The notes: generated by a model from the sequence alone, not told the origin. 64,000 bases of DNA from Hydrogenothermaceae bacterium (GCA_015519975.1 WIAL01000065.1:1-64000); one strand, 5' to 3'. Shown: positions 16,433 through 25,939, numbered from the stretch's first letter. Numbers and translations are program-made.

Positions 16433-17050
16433 ATGGAAGAAAATAAAGAAAACACACAGAATCAGGAGAAGGAGAGAGAGGAAGTAAAAGCTGAAAACCA
16501 AGAGGCTGAAAATAAACAAGATCAAGAAGAAAAAACTGAATCTGTAGAAGAGCTAAAAGAAAAGATAAAACAGCTTGAAGAAAAACTTAAAAAAACAGAA
16601 GATCAGGCTAAAAAACTAAGTGTTTTATATCAAACACTTCAGCAAGATTTTGAAGCTTATAAAGCAAGGGCTATAAAAGAGAGACAAACAGCTATAGAAG
16701 AAGCCATAGAAAAATTTGCAAAAGAACTTTTAAATGTAATTGATAACTTTGAAAAAGCCCTTGAAAGTGCTAAAGTATCAGAAGACATTTCTGCTCTAAC
16801 AAAAGGTGTTCAGATGATACATTATCAGTTAGTTTCAACTTTAGAAAAATTTGGTATTCAGGAAATAGCCGGAGAAGGGGAATTTAATCCTCAGCATCAC
16901 GAGGCTATAGATACTTATATCTCAACAGAGCATAAACCAAATGAAATAGTTAAAGTACTTCAAAAAGGATACACGTATAAAGGAAAGGTTATAAGACCTG
17001 CAAGAGTTGTGGTAGCAGTCCCACCTGAGGAGAAAGAAGAAATTACGTAA
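16433..17050 (+). CDS. grpE: GrpE nucleotide exchange factor for DnaK
   Basis: 205 aa. The first ~45 residues are a low-complexity, Glu/Lys/Gln-rich tail, followed by a long coiled coil (about 45-115) and the beta wing with GVQMIHYQL...[18 protein letters not shown] and [17 protein letters not shown], the GrpE family end. Releases ADP from DnaK and acts as a thermosensor. ATG after a strong AGGAGG site. dnaJ starts 1 nt after its stop codon; dnaK is not in the window. Confidence 0.96.
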   Translation: MEENKENTQNQEKEREEVKAENQEAENKQDQEEKTESVEELKEKIKQLEEKLKKTEDQAKKLSVLYQTLQQDFEAYKARAIKERQTAIEEAIEKFAKELLNVIDNFEKALESAKVSEDISALTKGVQMIHYQLVSTLEKFGIQEIAGEGEFNPQHHEAIDTYISTEHKPNEIVKVLQKGYTYKGKVIRPARVVVAVPPEEKEEIT

Positions 17051-17051
17051 G

Positions 17052-17945
17052 ATGAATTATTATGAGCTTTTAGGTATTGCAAAAAATGCCAGCGAAGAAG
17101 AAATAAAAAAAGCCTTCAGGGAAAAGGCTAAAAAATACCATCCTGATGTAAACCCTGAAGGTTCTGAAATTTTTAAAGAAATTACCAAAGCCTATGAAAC
17201 TCTTATAGACCCTCAAAAAAGAAAACTTTACGATCAGAGTTTAAAACCGAAATCACTGAAGCAAAAGATAGAAAGTAAAATTGATAAGCTTTTTAAATCT
17301 GTAGTTATCAATGGAAGTAATATTTATATAGAGGAAAAACTTACTTTAGAAGAAGCCTTTACAGGTATAAGAAAAAATATTATTTTTCAAAGGAAAGAAA
17401 TATGTACAAGTTGTGAAGGCAGTGGTATAGGAGAAAACTCAATAATAAAAGAATGCCCTAAGTGTAAAGGAAAAGGAAAGATAAAAACCCCTTTAATCAA
17501 TATTCCCTGTCCATTTTGTAAAGGAAGAAAATTTGAAATCTTAAACCCTTGCAGTAGATGTGGAGGTAAAGGGTTAATAAAGAAAGATGTTCAGCTTAAT
17601 ATTTCTGTTCCTCCATTTTCTACAGATAGCCTAATGCTAGTTTTGAAAGGAGAAGGTAATAAAGGCTTAAATGGCGGAAAAAATGGAGATTTAAAAATAA
17701 AATTTTCTTTAGAAAAGCATCCTTTTTATATTAAAAAAGGACTGGATTTATATGCAAAAGTTTTTATTCCAAAAAGTAAACAAAATAAAGAAAACTTTAT
17801 AAAAATAAAAAATTTAAAGGGAGAAAATATTCAAGTAAAAATTCCTAAAAATGCAGAAAATCTTATTCTAAGGATAACAGGAGAGGGATTTATTTCAAAA
17901 AACGGAAAAAAAGGAAATATCTATTTATCGGTAGAGTATGTTTAA
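17052..17945 (+). CDS. dnaJ: DnaJ-family co-chaperone (short form)
   Basis: 297 aa, shorter than the usual ~375. J domain 1-65 with HPD at 30-32. A Lys-rich linker replaces the Gly/Phe-rich region. Then four Cys repeats: CTSCEGSG, CPKCKGKG, CPFCKGRK and CSRCGGKG, so the zinc fingers are complete. The C-terminal peptide-binding domain includes GEGNKGLNGGKNGDL. The missing G/F region usually alters DnaK stimulation, so it may be a specialised DnaJ. Coupled to grpE by 1 nt; it overlaps the convergent Spy-like gene by 4 nt. Confidence 0.9.
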   Translation: MNYYELLGIAKNASEEEIKKAFREKAKKYHPDVNPEGSEIFKEITKAYETLIDPQKRKLYDQSLKPKSLKQKIESKIDKLFKSVVINGSNIYIEEKLTLEEAFTGIRKNIIFQRKEICTSCEGSGIGENSIIKECPKCKGKGKIKTPLINIPCPFCKGRKFEILNPCSRCGGKGLIKKDVQLNISVPPFSTDSLMLVLKGEGNKGLNGGKNGDLKIKFSLEKHPFYIKKGLDLYAKVFIPKSKQNKENFIKIKNLKGENIQVKIPKNAENLILRITGEGFISKNGKKGNIYLSVEYV

Positions 17946-18373
17946 ATAGACTTTCCTTCTAAATAAGATAAAATCTTTTTATACTGGCTTTCTGTAAGGT
18001 TGTTTTGTATTTCTCTAATCTCTTTTATCTTTAAAACTAAATTCTCAGATTTTAATTGGGCAAGTTTTAAAATAATAGATTTTATTTTTGCAGAGTCTCC
18101 ACCATGGAGAATTAAATCTTTAAGCTGATTTTCAAGATCATCTATTTGTTTTTTTCTTTCGTTTATCATTGGTTCATACTGGCTTATTGCAGCTTCTATT
18201 GCCTCATTTTGAGTAGTAGAAAGGTTTAACTGGTCTTTATTATCAAGGATTACTTTTATTACATCAGGATAAGAGGCTAAAAAATATTTATTACAGCTAG
18301 TATCTTGGGCAAACGATAGTTTAAATAAAAAAATTAATGAAAAAATTATAAAGAATATCTTTCTTCTTTCCAT
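17942..18373 (-). CDS. Periplasmic Spy/CpxP-like LTxxQ protein
   Basis: 143 aa from the ATG at 18373 (the frame stays open to 18409). A Sec signal peptide (MERRK, then a hydrophobic core, cleavage after FAQ) leaves a helical domain with two alternating-charge helices and LTESQYKKIL near the end, the LTxxQ motif of Spy/CpxP/ZraP proteins. These are periplasmic chaperones or metal/stress sensors. The mature protein has a single Cys near its start. The start overlaps the sulfite-oxidase-like gene by 28 nt, so it is translationally linked. Weak homology makes the family call moderate. Confidence 0.6.
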   Translation of the reverse strand: MERRKIFFIIFSLIFLFKLSFAQDTSCNKYFLASYPDVIKVILDNKDQLNLSTTQNEAIEAAISQYEPMINERKKQIDDLENQLKDLILHGGDSAKIKSIILKLAQLKSENLVLKIKEIREIQNNLTESQYKKILSYLEGKSI

Positions 18374-18936
18374 GGGTCCCCTCTCATATGGTATCCTCTT
18401 TGTTCCCAAAATCCTGGAATATCTTCTTTTAAAAACTCAACACCCGATACAAACTTGGCACTTTTCCAGGCATAAAGTTTTGGTACAACAAGCCTAAGAG
18501 GAAAACCGTGATCAGCTGGTAGAGGCTTGTCAAAAAGTTTGTAAGCAAATATTACATCTTCATCAAAAAAGTATTCTATGGGAATATTTGTAGTATATCC
18601 ATCAAGTGAATGTATCATTACAGCTTTTACATCGGGCTTTATTTTAACCAGTTTTTTCAGCTCATTTACGTGAAATCCTTCCCACTCAACATCTTTTGCA
18701 CTCCATCTTGTGACGCAGTGGAAATCAGCAATTAATTTTACCTTTTCAAGGTCTAAAATATCATCCCATAATAAGGTTAAAGGTTCCTCAACTTCTCCGA
18801 ATATTCTAAATCTGTATCGTGATAGATCTGCAGGAGGAGGACCTGCAATATCTAAAACTATGAGCCTGTCAACCCAGTGCTGTCCAGGGGGAAGTCTGTC
18901 TTTCCTAAAATTTATTGGACTGATAATTTCTTTCAT
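18346..18936 (-). CDS. Sulfite-oxidase-like molybdopterin oxidoreductase
   Basis: 196 aa, the SUOX/YedY molybdopterin fold without heme or dimerisation domain. DFHCVTRWS supplies the molybdenum-ligand Cys74; further family segments are WEGFHVNEL, HSLDGYTTNIP, FDKPLPADHGFPLRLVVP and YAWKSAKFV. There is no Tat signal or membrane anchor, so unlike MsrP/YedY it looks cytoplasmic. Relatives oxidise sulfite or reduce S-/N-oxides; the reaction here is unknown. It directly follows the PerR-like gene (TAA-ATG), suggesting oxidative-stress control. MobB, a Mo-cofactor gene, is at 36834. Confidence 0.88.
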   Translation of the reverse strand: MKEIISPINFRKDRLPPGQHWVDRLIVLDIAGPPPADLSRYRFRIFGEVEEPLTLLWDDILDLEKVKLIADFHCVTRWSAKDVEWEGFHVNELKKLVKIKPDVKAVMIHSLDGYTTNIPIEYFFDEDVIFAYKLFDKPLPADHGFPLRLVVPKLYAWKSAKFVSGVEFLKEDIPGFWEQRGYHMRGDPWKEERYSL

Positions 18937-19320
18937 TTAGTTTCCTTTGCACTTATAACATATTCCTTTTAGTATAACAAAAGCATCTTTTAACTGATAG
19001 CCTTTTTCTTCAAGATTTGTAGATATTAGGACTTCTTCTTTTTCTATATCATATAATCCGCCGCATTTTTCACATTTAAAATGATAGTGGGGCTGTGTTT
19101 TTGCATCAAATCTGCTTTGCTTTGAGTCCTGTATTTCTATAATTTTTCCTTCTTCTTTTAGAATATTGAGGTTTCTGTAAACTGTCCCAAGGCTTATATT
19201 AGGGATAAACTTCTTAGCCTTTTCATATATCCAGTCTGCTGTCGGATGTATATCTGTAGATGTTAAAATATCATATATTATAGCTCTTTGCTTGGTATTT
19301 CTTCTTTTAATACCTTCCAC
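18937..19320 (-). CDS. perR: PerR-like Fur-family regulator
   Basis: 127-aa winged-helix metalloregulator. The DNA-binding helix region is GTVYRNLNILKEEGKI. Residues matching the PerR regulatory site are His25, Asp72, His78, His80 and Asp91; the structural zinc site is Cys83, Cys86, Cys121 and Cys124. This set, with HPTADWIY and RFDAKTQPHYHF, fits PerR (peroxide sensing by His oxidation) better than Fur, but a Fur role cannot be excluded. First gene of an operon with the sulfite-oxidase-like and Spy-like genes; divergent from fetB. A PerR-box-like site lies in the shared gap. Confidence 0.82.
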   Translation of the reverse strand: MEGIKRRNTKQRAIIYDILTSTDIHPTADWIYEKAKKFIPNISLGTVYRNLNILKEEGKIIEIQDSKQSRFDAKTQPHYHFKCEKCGGLYDIEKEEVLISTNLEEKGYQLKDAFVILKGICYKCKGN

Positions 19321-19358
19321 TTTTTACTCCTGCATAAATTAATATATAATTTTAACTT

Positions 19359-19373
19359 TATTAATAATTATAT
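19359..19373. promoter_or_regulatory. Candidate PerR box between perR-like and fetB genes
   Basis: The minus-strand reading contains ATAATTATTA, matching the core of the PerR consensus TTATAATNATTATAA with mismatches at the ends. It would serve autoregulation and fetB control. The gap is very A/T-rich, so chance is a serious alternative. Confidence 0.25.
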
Positions 19374-19410
19374 TCAATTGCGTTAATTTTTCAAAACCAA
19401 AGGAGAGTTA

Positions 19411-20151
19411 GTGGAATTTAAGTTTCTTATTTCGTATGTACTTATTTTAATTGCTCTTTATTATTCATATAAAGAAAAACTAGGTATTGAAAAACAGATA
19501 CTTATAAACTCAATCAGAGCATTTATACAGCTTTTAATACTTGGGTATATGTTAGTTTATATTTTTAAGCTTAAAGAGCCTATATTTCTAATTTTAATTT
19601 TAATTTTTATGTGTGGTTTTGCTGCTTACACCGCACAAGATAGGATTGAAATAAAAGAAAAGGGACTGTTAACAGCATTTATATGCATATTTTCTGCATC
19701 TTTTATTGTAATTGGTTCTTTACTTTTGATGGGAGTAATTTCTTTTAAACCAAATGAGATAATTCCTGTAGGTGGGATGGTAATAGGAAATTCATTAAAT
19801 ATCTATACCCTTACAGTTGACAGGTTAAAAGGGGAAATCCAATCTAATATTGATTTAATAGAAAACTTTGTAGCTCTTGGAACAACTTTAAAACAAGCTT
19901 TAAAGGAGTTAATGAAAAAAGCAGTAAAATCTGCATTAATACCAACTGTTAATAGCCTTCAGACTGTAGGTATTATACATATTCCGGGAATTACAACAGG
20001 TATGCTTTTAGCAGGGGCTCCTCCTTTGCAGGCAGTTTCCTATCAGCTTGTTATAATGTATATGATGGTGGCAGTAGCTCTTTTTACTTCTGTAATTACT
20101 ATAAATTTTGCGTATAAAAGAATATTTTACACAGCTGTTTTGACAAGATAG
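19411..20151 (+). CDS. fetB: FetB-like (UPF0014) iron/metal export permease
   Basis: 246 aa, about seven helices. Family segments: NSIRAFIQLLILGYML, IPVGGMVIGNSLN, NFVALGTTLKQAL, ALIPTVNSLQTVGIIHIPG and MLLAGAPPLQAVSYQLVIMYM. In E. coli FetAB exports iron and protects from peroxide stress, which suits its place opposite a PerR-like regulator. The ATPase FetA is not adjacent, so the partner is elsewhere or absent. GTG start preceded by AGGAGAG. Confidence 0.85.
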   Translation: MEFKFLISYVLILIALYYSYKEKLGIEKQILINSIRAFIQLLILGYMLVYIFKLKEPIFLILILIFMCGFAAYTAQDRIEIKEKGLLTAFICIFSASFIVIGSLLLMGVISFKPNEIIPVGGMVIGNSLNIYTLTVDRLKGEIQSNIDLIENFVALGTTLKQALKELMKKAVKSALIPTVNSLQTVGIIHIPGITTGMLLAGAPPLQAVSYQLVIMYMMVAVALFTSVITINFAYKRIFYTAVLTR

Positions 20152-20164
20152 AAGGAGGTAGTGC

Positions 20165-21352
20165 TTGTACACGCTCATATATGTATTCCTTATGTTTTTA
20201 CTTGTTCCTTATCTCAAAATAAAATCCGCATTAAAAGGGTATAGTTTTTCTTTAAAAGAAAGATTTGTTTTGTATAAAGATAAACTAGATAATACATTAT
20301 GGTTTCATTGTGCAAGTGTTGGAGAACTTAATACGGTAAGACCTATATATAATTACTATAAAGATAGATTTAATATCCTAATAACCGTTTCCTCACCAAG
20401 AGGAAAAAAATATGCAGTTGATAATTTTCCAAAAGCAAAGATTAGAGAACTACCATTTGACATTACTTTTTTAATAAAAAAGTTTATAAATATTTATAAT
20501 CCAAAAGCTTTAATAATAGTTGAAGAGGAGCTCTGGCTAAATTTAATTAAAGCTTCATCCAAAAATATCCCTGTTGTTTTAATTAATGGACGTATATCTC
20601 CTTCATCATTTAAAGTTTACAAATTTTTATCTTTTATCTATAAAAAGATTTTCAGCTATTTTAAACTTATTATAGCTCGTTCAAAAAAGGACGCAGATTA
20701 TATTTCATATTTTATAGATGATAAATCTAAAATAATTGTTTGCGGGGACTTAAAGTTTATTTCTTCAACCATAAAAAAAGATATTGATTTAAATTTCCCA
20801 AAAAATAAAAAAATAATAGTTGCAGGAAGCACGTATAAAAGTGAGGAAAAACTTTTACTGGAAGCATTTAAAGAGTTCAAAAATAACGCTGTACTAGTCC
20901 TTGCTCCAAGGCATTTGGAAAGGCTAAATGAAGTTATAAACATGGTTGAAGAAAATGGATACTCGTATCAACTTTATTCAAAAATAACAGGGAATATAAA
21001 TAAGCAAGTTTTAATAGTTGATAAAATGGGAATCTTGCCGTCATTATATAAATATGCAGATGCTGTTTTTATAGGTGGGACCATTGAAAATATAGGAGGA
21101 CATAACATTTTAGAGGCTTTAGTTGAAAATAAACCAGTAATAATAGGTAAAAACTATTACAAAATAAAACCGCTGGTTAAAGAATTTAAAGATTATATTT
21201 TTATCGTTGAAACAGAAAATCAGTTAAAAGAAGCTGTAGAAAAACTTTTTAACCAAAAAAATAAAAATATCCCAATAAAAGAGAAAATTGATAAAATCTA
21301 TAAATGTTATATAAAAAATTTGGAAAAGGTGATTAATGAAAGCAGGAGTTGA
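20165..21352 (+). CDS. waaA: 3-deoxy-D-manno-octulosonate (Kdo) transferase
   Basis: 395-aa GT-B glycosyltransferase adding Kdo to lipid IVA in lipopolysaccharide assembly. An N-terminal membrane anchor (1-20) precedes FHCASVGELNTVRP, with the catalytic Glu54, then EEELW (120-124), NGRISP, and the CMP-binding half with GSTYKSEEKLLLEAF, LAPRHLERL, DAVFIGGTIENIGGHNILEAL. TTG start 7 nt after AAGGAGG. Overlaps the ROK gene by 17 nt. Direct evidence for an LPS outer membrane. Confidence 0.93.
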   Translation: MYTLIYVFLMFLLVPYLKIKSALKGYSFSLKERFVLYKDKLDNTLWFHCASVGELNTVRPIYNYYKDRFNILITVSSPRGKKYAVDNFPKAKIRELPFDITFLIKKFINIYNPKALIIVEEELWLNLIKASSKNIPVVLINGRISPSSFKVYKFLSFIYKKIFSYFKLIIARSKKDADYISYFIDDKSKIIVCGDLKFISSTIKKDIDLNFPKNKKIIVAGSTYKSEEKLLLEAFKEFKNNAVLVLAPRHLERLNEVINMVEENGYSYQLYSKITGNINKQVLIVDKMGILPSLYKYADAVFIGGTIENIGGHNILEALVENKPVIIGKNYYKIKPLVKEFKDYIFIVETENQLKEAVEKLFNQKNKNIPIKEKIDKIYKCYIKNLEKVINESRS

Positions 21353-22223
21353 TATTGGCGGAACATTTGTAAAATTTGCTTTTGAAGAAAATGGGAATAT
21401 TAAAACAGAGAAAATTTTGATAAAACATTACATAGAAAATAAAGATATAAAAGGACTTTTAGAAGAAATACTAAATGTTTTAAAAAATAAAAACATTAAA
21501 AAGCTTGGAATAGCAGTTGCTGGTCTTGTAAATAAAGAAAAGGGATGGGTTGATACATCTCCTAACATACCTTTAATAGAAAAATTTCCTATATCTAACT
21601 TTTTTGAAGAAAACTTAAAAGCTGACGTTTTTATTGAAAATGATGCCAATGCTGCAGCCCTTGGTGAGTATAAATATGGAAATGGAAAAGAAAGTAAAAT
21701 ACTTATAACTCTTACACTTGGAACTGGACTTGGAAGCGGTGCAGTTATAAATGGAAAGCTACTTTCAGGAGTAAATGGCGTTGCAATGGAATTTGGACAT
21801 ACAACTATTGAAAAAAACGGGCTAAAATGCCACTGCGGGAGAAAAGGCTGTTTAGAAGCATATGTTTCATCTTACGGTTTAGAAAGAATTTATTTCTTAA
21901 TATCAGATAAACATTTAAGCTCAGCAGAAATAATTACACTTGCTAATGAAGGAGATGAAAAAGCATTAGAAGCTTTTGAAATATTTAACGACTATTTCTC
22001 AACAGGTCTTATGAACATTGTTCATATTTTCAATCCTGATAAAATATTACTTTCTGGAGGAATTCCTGAGTATTATCCATTAATTACAAAAATGGCATAT
22101 TCTAAGCTAAAAGGAAAAGCATTTCCTTTATCTATAGAAAGTTTAGATATAAATTTAGCTAAACTTGGAGAATTTAGCGGTGCCTATGGAGCTCTTGCAT
22201 TAACAACTCAGGAGGAGGTTTAA
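21336..22223 (+). CDS. ROK-family sugar kinase (glucokinase-like)
   Basis: 295 aa. Phosphate loop DIGGT (6-10), AVAGLVN, catalytic-Asp segment [22 protein letters not shown], and the zinc-site signature [23 protein letters not shown] with three Cys and a His. Likely phosphorylates glucose or an N-acyl hexosamine with ATP. Absence of an N-terminal winged helix makes it a kinase rather than a NagC-type repressor. It begins inside the waaA 3' end; purT follows after 1 nt. Confidence 0.88.
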   Translation: MKAGVDIGGTFVKFAFEENGNIKTEKILIKHYIENKDIKGLLEEILNVLKNKNIKKLGIAVAGLVNKEKGWVDTSPNIPLIEKFPISNFFEENLKADVFIENDANAAALGEYKYGNGKESKILITLTLGTGLGSGAVINGKLLSGVNGVAMEFGHTTIEKNGLKCHCGRKGCLEAYVSSYGLERIYFLISDKHLSSAEIITLANEGDEKALEAFEIFNDYFSTGLMNIVHIFNPDKILLSGGIPEYYPLITKMAYSKLKGKAFPLSIESLDINLAKLGEFSGAYGALALTTQEEV

Positions 22224-22224
22224 T

Positions 22225-23415
22225 ATGAAAATAGGAACGCCTTTATCTCATAATGCAACTAAAATACTTTTACTTGGAAGCGGTGAACTTGGAAAAGAGT
22301 TTGTAATTGAAGCATTAAGACTTGGAATTGAAGTAATAGCAGTTGATAACTATGAATTTGCTCCTGCAATGCAGGTAGCACAAAGAAGCTATGTAATTGA
22401 TATGAAAAATGGTCAGCAGATAAAAAATATAGTTTACAGGGAAAAACCACATTTTATAGTACCTGAGATAGAAGCCATTGATACCGATGCACTTGTAGAT
22501 TTAGAAAAAGAGGGATTTACGGTTATACCTTGTGCTCAGGCTGTTAAATATACAATGAACAGAATAGGCATTAGAAGACTTGCAGCTGAAGAAGTAGGTC
22601 TTCCAACCTCAAAATACAGATTTGCTTCTGATATTGAAACATATAAAAAAGCAGTAAAAGAAATAGGTCTTCCAGTTGTAGTTAAGCCAGTAATGAGCTC
22701 TTCAGGAAAAGGTCAAAGCATAGTTAAAACAGAAGAAGAAATAGAAAAAGCATGGCACTATGCGCAGGAAAATGCAAGAGGAAAAGGTGGAGAGGTAATA
22801 ATTGAAGAATTTATAGATTTTGATTATGAAATAACCCTTTTAACAGTAAGAACAAAAAATCAGGGAACTTTATTTTGCCCTCCAATTGGGCATATACAAG
22901 TTGAAGGAGATTACTGGGAAAGCTGGCAGCCTCATCCGATGAGTGAAAAAGCTTTAGAAAGAGCAAAAGATATAGCTAAAAAAATAACAGATGCACTTGG
23001 CGGATACGGAATTTTTGGTTGTGAGCTTTTTGTAAAAGAAGATATGGTATGGTTTAACGAGATATCCCCAAGACCCCATGATACCGGTATGGTTACGATG
23101 ATTTCCCAAAATATGTCCGAATTTGAGATTCATCTAAGGGCAATCCTTGGACTTCCTATAGATATAAAGATGATAGCTCCAGCAGGCGCTTCTTACTGTT
23201 TTCATGCTAAAACAAACTCTGTAGCTCCTTATTATGAAGGATTAGAAAATGCTTTATCACTTCCTGATACAAAAATTAGAATATTTGGAAAACCTACAAC
23301 AAGACCAAAAAGAAGAATGGGAGTAGCTTTAGCAGCAGGAGAAAATATTGAAGAAGCAAGAGAAAAAGCTAAAAAAGCTGCAGAAAGTATTAAAATAATA
23401 GAAATGGGGCTGTAG
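22225..23415 (+). CDS. purT: Formate-dependent GAR transformylase (PurT)
   Basis: 396-aa ATP-grasp enzyme; formylates glycinamide ribonucleotide with formate and ATP in purine synthesis. Sequence marks: [12 protein letters not shown] (substrate P-loop), [14 protein letters not shown] (ATP lid), [51 protein letters not shown], and [16 protein letters not shown] at the C-terminus, all PurT-specific. AGGAGG sits in the last codons of the ROK gene. A hairpin terminator spans its stop codon. Confidence 0.96.
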   Translation: MKIGTPLSHNATKILLLGSGELGKEFVIEALRLGIEVIAVDNYEFAPAMQVAQRSYVIDMKNGQQIKNIVYREKPHFIVPEIEAIDTDALVDLEKEGFTVIPCAQAVKYTMNRIGIRRLAAEEVGLPTSKYRFASDIETYKKAVKEIGLPVVVKPVMSSSGKGQSIVKTEEEIEKAWHYAQENARGKGGEVIIEEFIDFDYEITLLTVRTKNQGTLFCPPIGHIQVEGDYWESWQPHPMSEKALERAKDIAKKITDALGGYGIFGCELFVKEDMVWFNEISPRPHDTGMVTMISQNMSEFEIHLRAILGLPIDIKMIAPAGASYCFHAKTNSVAPYYEGLENALSLPDTKIRIFGKPTTRPKRRMGVALAAGENIEEAREKAKKAAESIKIIEMGL

Positions 23416-23426
23416 AAAGCCCCTTT
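23406..23426 (+). terminator. Hairpin terminator of purT
   Basis: GGGGCT (23406-23411), 6-nt loop including the purT TAG, AGCCCC (23418-23423), then TTT. GC-rich stem in an A/T-rich region; the short T run makes termination probable rather than certain. It separates purT from the convergent gltD-like gene. Confidence 0.6.
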
Positions 23427-23432
23427 AAAAAT

Positions 23433-24902
23433 TTAAGCTTTTGCTTCTTCTTCTTCGCCTTGGTACTTCCATACACCTGTAGTGAGATATTCATGGATAG
23501 ATTGAGCTGCCTTTTTACCGTGAGATATGGCTGTTACAACAGTATCTCCACCGTTTACAACGTCACCACCGGCAAATATACCTTCAACATTTGTTCTAAA
23601 TCCTTCATCAACTGTTGAAAGGTTGTTCCATTTATCTATTTTTAAACCTGGGATATTTTTATAAGCTGTTGGGTTATCTCCCTGACCAACAGCCATAACA
23701 ACAACATCACATTCTATTATATGCTCAGACCCTTCAACTGGCTTAGGTCTTGGTCTTCCACCTTTTTCATCAGGAACAAGCTCCATTTTTACACATTTAA
23801 GACCAACAACCTCTCCTTTTTCATTTCCGATTACTTCAATTGGTTGTGTTAACCAGTGTAGTATCACGCCTTCATCTGCTACGTGGTCCCATTCTTCATC
23901 TCTGGCCGAGGATGTATCTCTTGTTCTTCTGTATATAAGATGAGTTTCATTTCCAAGTCTTACAGATGTAATTAAACAGTCAACTGCAGTAAATCCACCA
24001 CCTATAACTGCGACTCTTTTACCTCTTGGAAGTTCTATATCTGATTCAGGAGCGAGCATTGGATCTATGTAATCTGTGTTTACTTTCATCAAAAATCCTA
24101 TAGCCGTGTAAACACCTTTTAAATCTTCCCCTGGAATGCCCATTTTCTTTCCTCTACCTGAACCAACTGCAATGAAAACTGCATCGTGGGCATTTCTTAT
24201 ATCCTCAAATGGAATATCTACGCCAACTTTTACACCTGTTTTTATTTTAACCCCAAGTTTTTCTATTAATGAAATTTCATAATCTAACGCTCTTCTATCA
24301 AGTCTAGCTGCCGGTATACCGTATCTCATTACACCGCCGGCAAAAGGAAGAGCTTCATAAACGGTAACATCGTGACCTTTTCTTGCTAAGAAATATGCAG
24401 CGGCAAGCCCGGCAGGCCCAGCTCCAATTATTCCAACAGATTTTCCTGTAGGAGGTTCTTTTTCATCAACCCACTCAACACCTGACATTCTGATTGAATC
24501 ACCTACAAATCTTTCAAGCCCTCCAATGCCAACAGAAAGACCATTGTCCTTAAATGTTAAAACACAGGTACTTTCACAAAGTCTTTCTTGAGGACAAACC
24601 CTTCCGCAAACAGAGCTGAAGGGATTATTTCTTCTAAGTATTTTGTATGCTTCCCACACATTTTGCTTTTGAATTTCCTCTATCCATTTTTCCATCTCAG
24701 AGTTAACAGGACAGGAAGGCGTACAAGGAGGCTTTTTACATAGGATACATCTATCTGCTTCATCAAGAGCCACAGTATGACCGTATCCCAATGCGTATTC
24801 TTTATTTAAGTACTTTTTTCTTATTTCTGGGTCTAAAAGGGGTATTTCGTTTCTATCGTGTCTTCTGTAAACAACCTTTTTCCTTTGTTTTTTCTCAGCC
24901 AT
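23433..24902 (-). CDS. gltD: Glutamate synthase small subunit-type NADPH oxidoreductase
   Basis: 489 aa. N-terminal 4Fe-4S segment with C52-C55-C60-C64 and C99-C103-C109-C113, FAD motif GAGPAG (160-165), GGVMRYGIPAARLDRR, NADPH motif GGGFTAVDCL, and the closing DVVNGGDTVVTAISHGKKAA. It feeds electrons to a glutamate synthase large subunit, which is not adjacent; homotetrameric GltA-like and NfnB-like versions of this fold act alone or with other partners. Directly downstream of argF (TAA-ATG), consistent with amino-acid/nitrogen metabolism. Confidence 0.9.
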   Translation of the reverse strand: MAEKKQRKKVVYRRHDRNEIPLLDPEIRKKYLNKEYALGYGHTVALDEADRCILCKKPPCTPSCPVNSEMEKWIEEIQKQNVWEAYKILRRNNPFSSVCGRVCPQERLCESTCVLTFKDNGLSVGIGGLERFVGDSIRMSGVEWVDEKEPPTGKSVGIIGAGPAGLAAAYFLARKGHDVTVYEALPFAGGVMRYGIPAARLDRRALDYEISLIEKLGVKIKTGVKVGVDIPFEDIRNAHDAVFIAVGSGRGKKMGIPGEDLKGVYTAIGFLMKVNTDYIDPMLAPESDIELPRGKRVAVIGGGFTAVDCLITSVRLGNETHLIYRRTRDTSSARDEEWDHVADEGVILHWLTQPIEVIGNEKGEVVGLKCVKMELVPDEKGGRPRPKPVEGSEHIIECDVVVMAVGQGDNPTAYKNIPGLKIDKWNNLSTVDEGFRTNVEGIFAGGDVVNGGDTVVTAISHGKKAAQSIHEYLTTGVWKYQGEEEEAKA

Positions 24903-25823
24903 TTAAATATTACCTCCTCTATATATAAAATTTAAAAGTGATTTTTGTGCATGGAGTCTATTTTCAGCCTGCTCAAATATAACATCTGCAAACTGTTCAA
25001 AAACTTCTTCAGTAATCTCTTCCCCTTTATGGGCAGGAAGACAGTGCATAACAACAGCATTTTTATTTGCTTTTTTAAGAAGTTCCTTATCTATGGTAAA
25101 TCCTTCAAAGTCTTTTTTCTTATCTTTCTCTCCTTCCTGTCCCATACTTACCCATACATCTGTATAAAGTACATCCGCTTCTTTTACTGCCTTCTCGGGA
25201 TCATTTAAGATTTCAACTGAAACCCCTGTTTCTTTTGCAAAATCTAAAGCTTTTTTTACAGCTTTACCGTTTGGTTCATACCATTCAGGAGTAGCAACTG
25301 AGATATTTATCCCCATCATCGCACAGGCAATCAAAAGGGTATTTGTCATATTGTTGCCGTCACCTATATAAGCAAGTTTTAAACCTTCAAGCTTTCCAAA
25401 TCTTTCTCTTATAGTTTGTAAATCTGCTAAAACCTGACAGGGATGCTGGTAATCTGTTAGAGCATTGATAACAGGAATACTGCCGTATCTTGCTAAATCT
25501 TCAACCTCTTTATGTGAATATGTTCTGATAACTATTCCATGAAGATACCTTGACATTACCCTTGCAGTATCTTTTATGTCTTCACCTCTTGAAAGCTGTG
25601 TTGATGAACCTTGTATATATATTGGCTGTCCACCAAGTTGATGTACACCGACTTCAAAGGATAATCTTGTTCGAGTAGATTGTTTCATAAAAATAAGGCC
25701 TATGGATTTATTTTTAAGTACACTACTGTCAAAAGGATTTTTCTTGATGTAATCAGCATAATCTAAAACCTGTAGAACCTCATCCTTATTTAGATCTTCA
25801 AAATTCACAAAATCTCTTTTCAT
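24903..25823 (-). CDS. argF: Ornithine carbamoyltransferase
   Basis: 306 aa. Makes citrulline from ornithine and carbamoyl phosphate. Carbamoyl-phosphate motif STRTR (49-53), HPCQ (127-130), ornithine-binding VWVSMGQE, and MHCLPAHKGEEIT with the catalytic Cys. The ATG at 25823 has GGAGG at the right distance; the upstream in-frame ATG (25835) overlaps that site. No other arginine genes adjoin; the glutamate synthase subunit follows in the same operon. Confidence 0.96.
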   Translation of the reverse strand: MKRDFVNFEDLNKDEVLQVLDYADYIKKNPFDSSVLKNKSIGLIFMKQSTRTRLSFEVGVHQLGGQPIYIQGSSTQLSRGEDIKDTARVMSRYLHGIVIRTYSHKEVEDLARYGSIPVINALTDYQHPCQVLADLQTIRERFGKLEGLKLAYIGDGNNMTNTLLIACAMMGINISVATPEWYEPNGKAVKKALDFAKETGVSVEILNDPEKAVKEADVLYTDVWVSMGQEGEKDKKKDFEGFTIDKELLKKANKNAVVMHCLPAHKGEEITEEVFEQFADVIFEQAENRLHAQKSLLNFIYRGGNI

Positions 25824-25850
25824 AATATCCTCCATTATCTGGAAATAAAA

Positions 25851-25879
25851 AATATAACACTGTTTGATTTTATTTTCAA
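25851..25879 (-). promoter_or_regulatory. argF promoter
   Basis: Minus strand TTGAAA (25879-25874), 17-nt spacer, TATATT (25856-25851), 27 nt before the argF ATG. Same hexamers and spacing as the grpE promoter. Confidence 0.6.
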
Positions 25880-25939
25880 GTTAACTAAAAAGCTTTATTT
25901 ACCGAAAGAATAATAAAATTTTAAGATAGGGACAATAAA

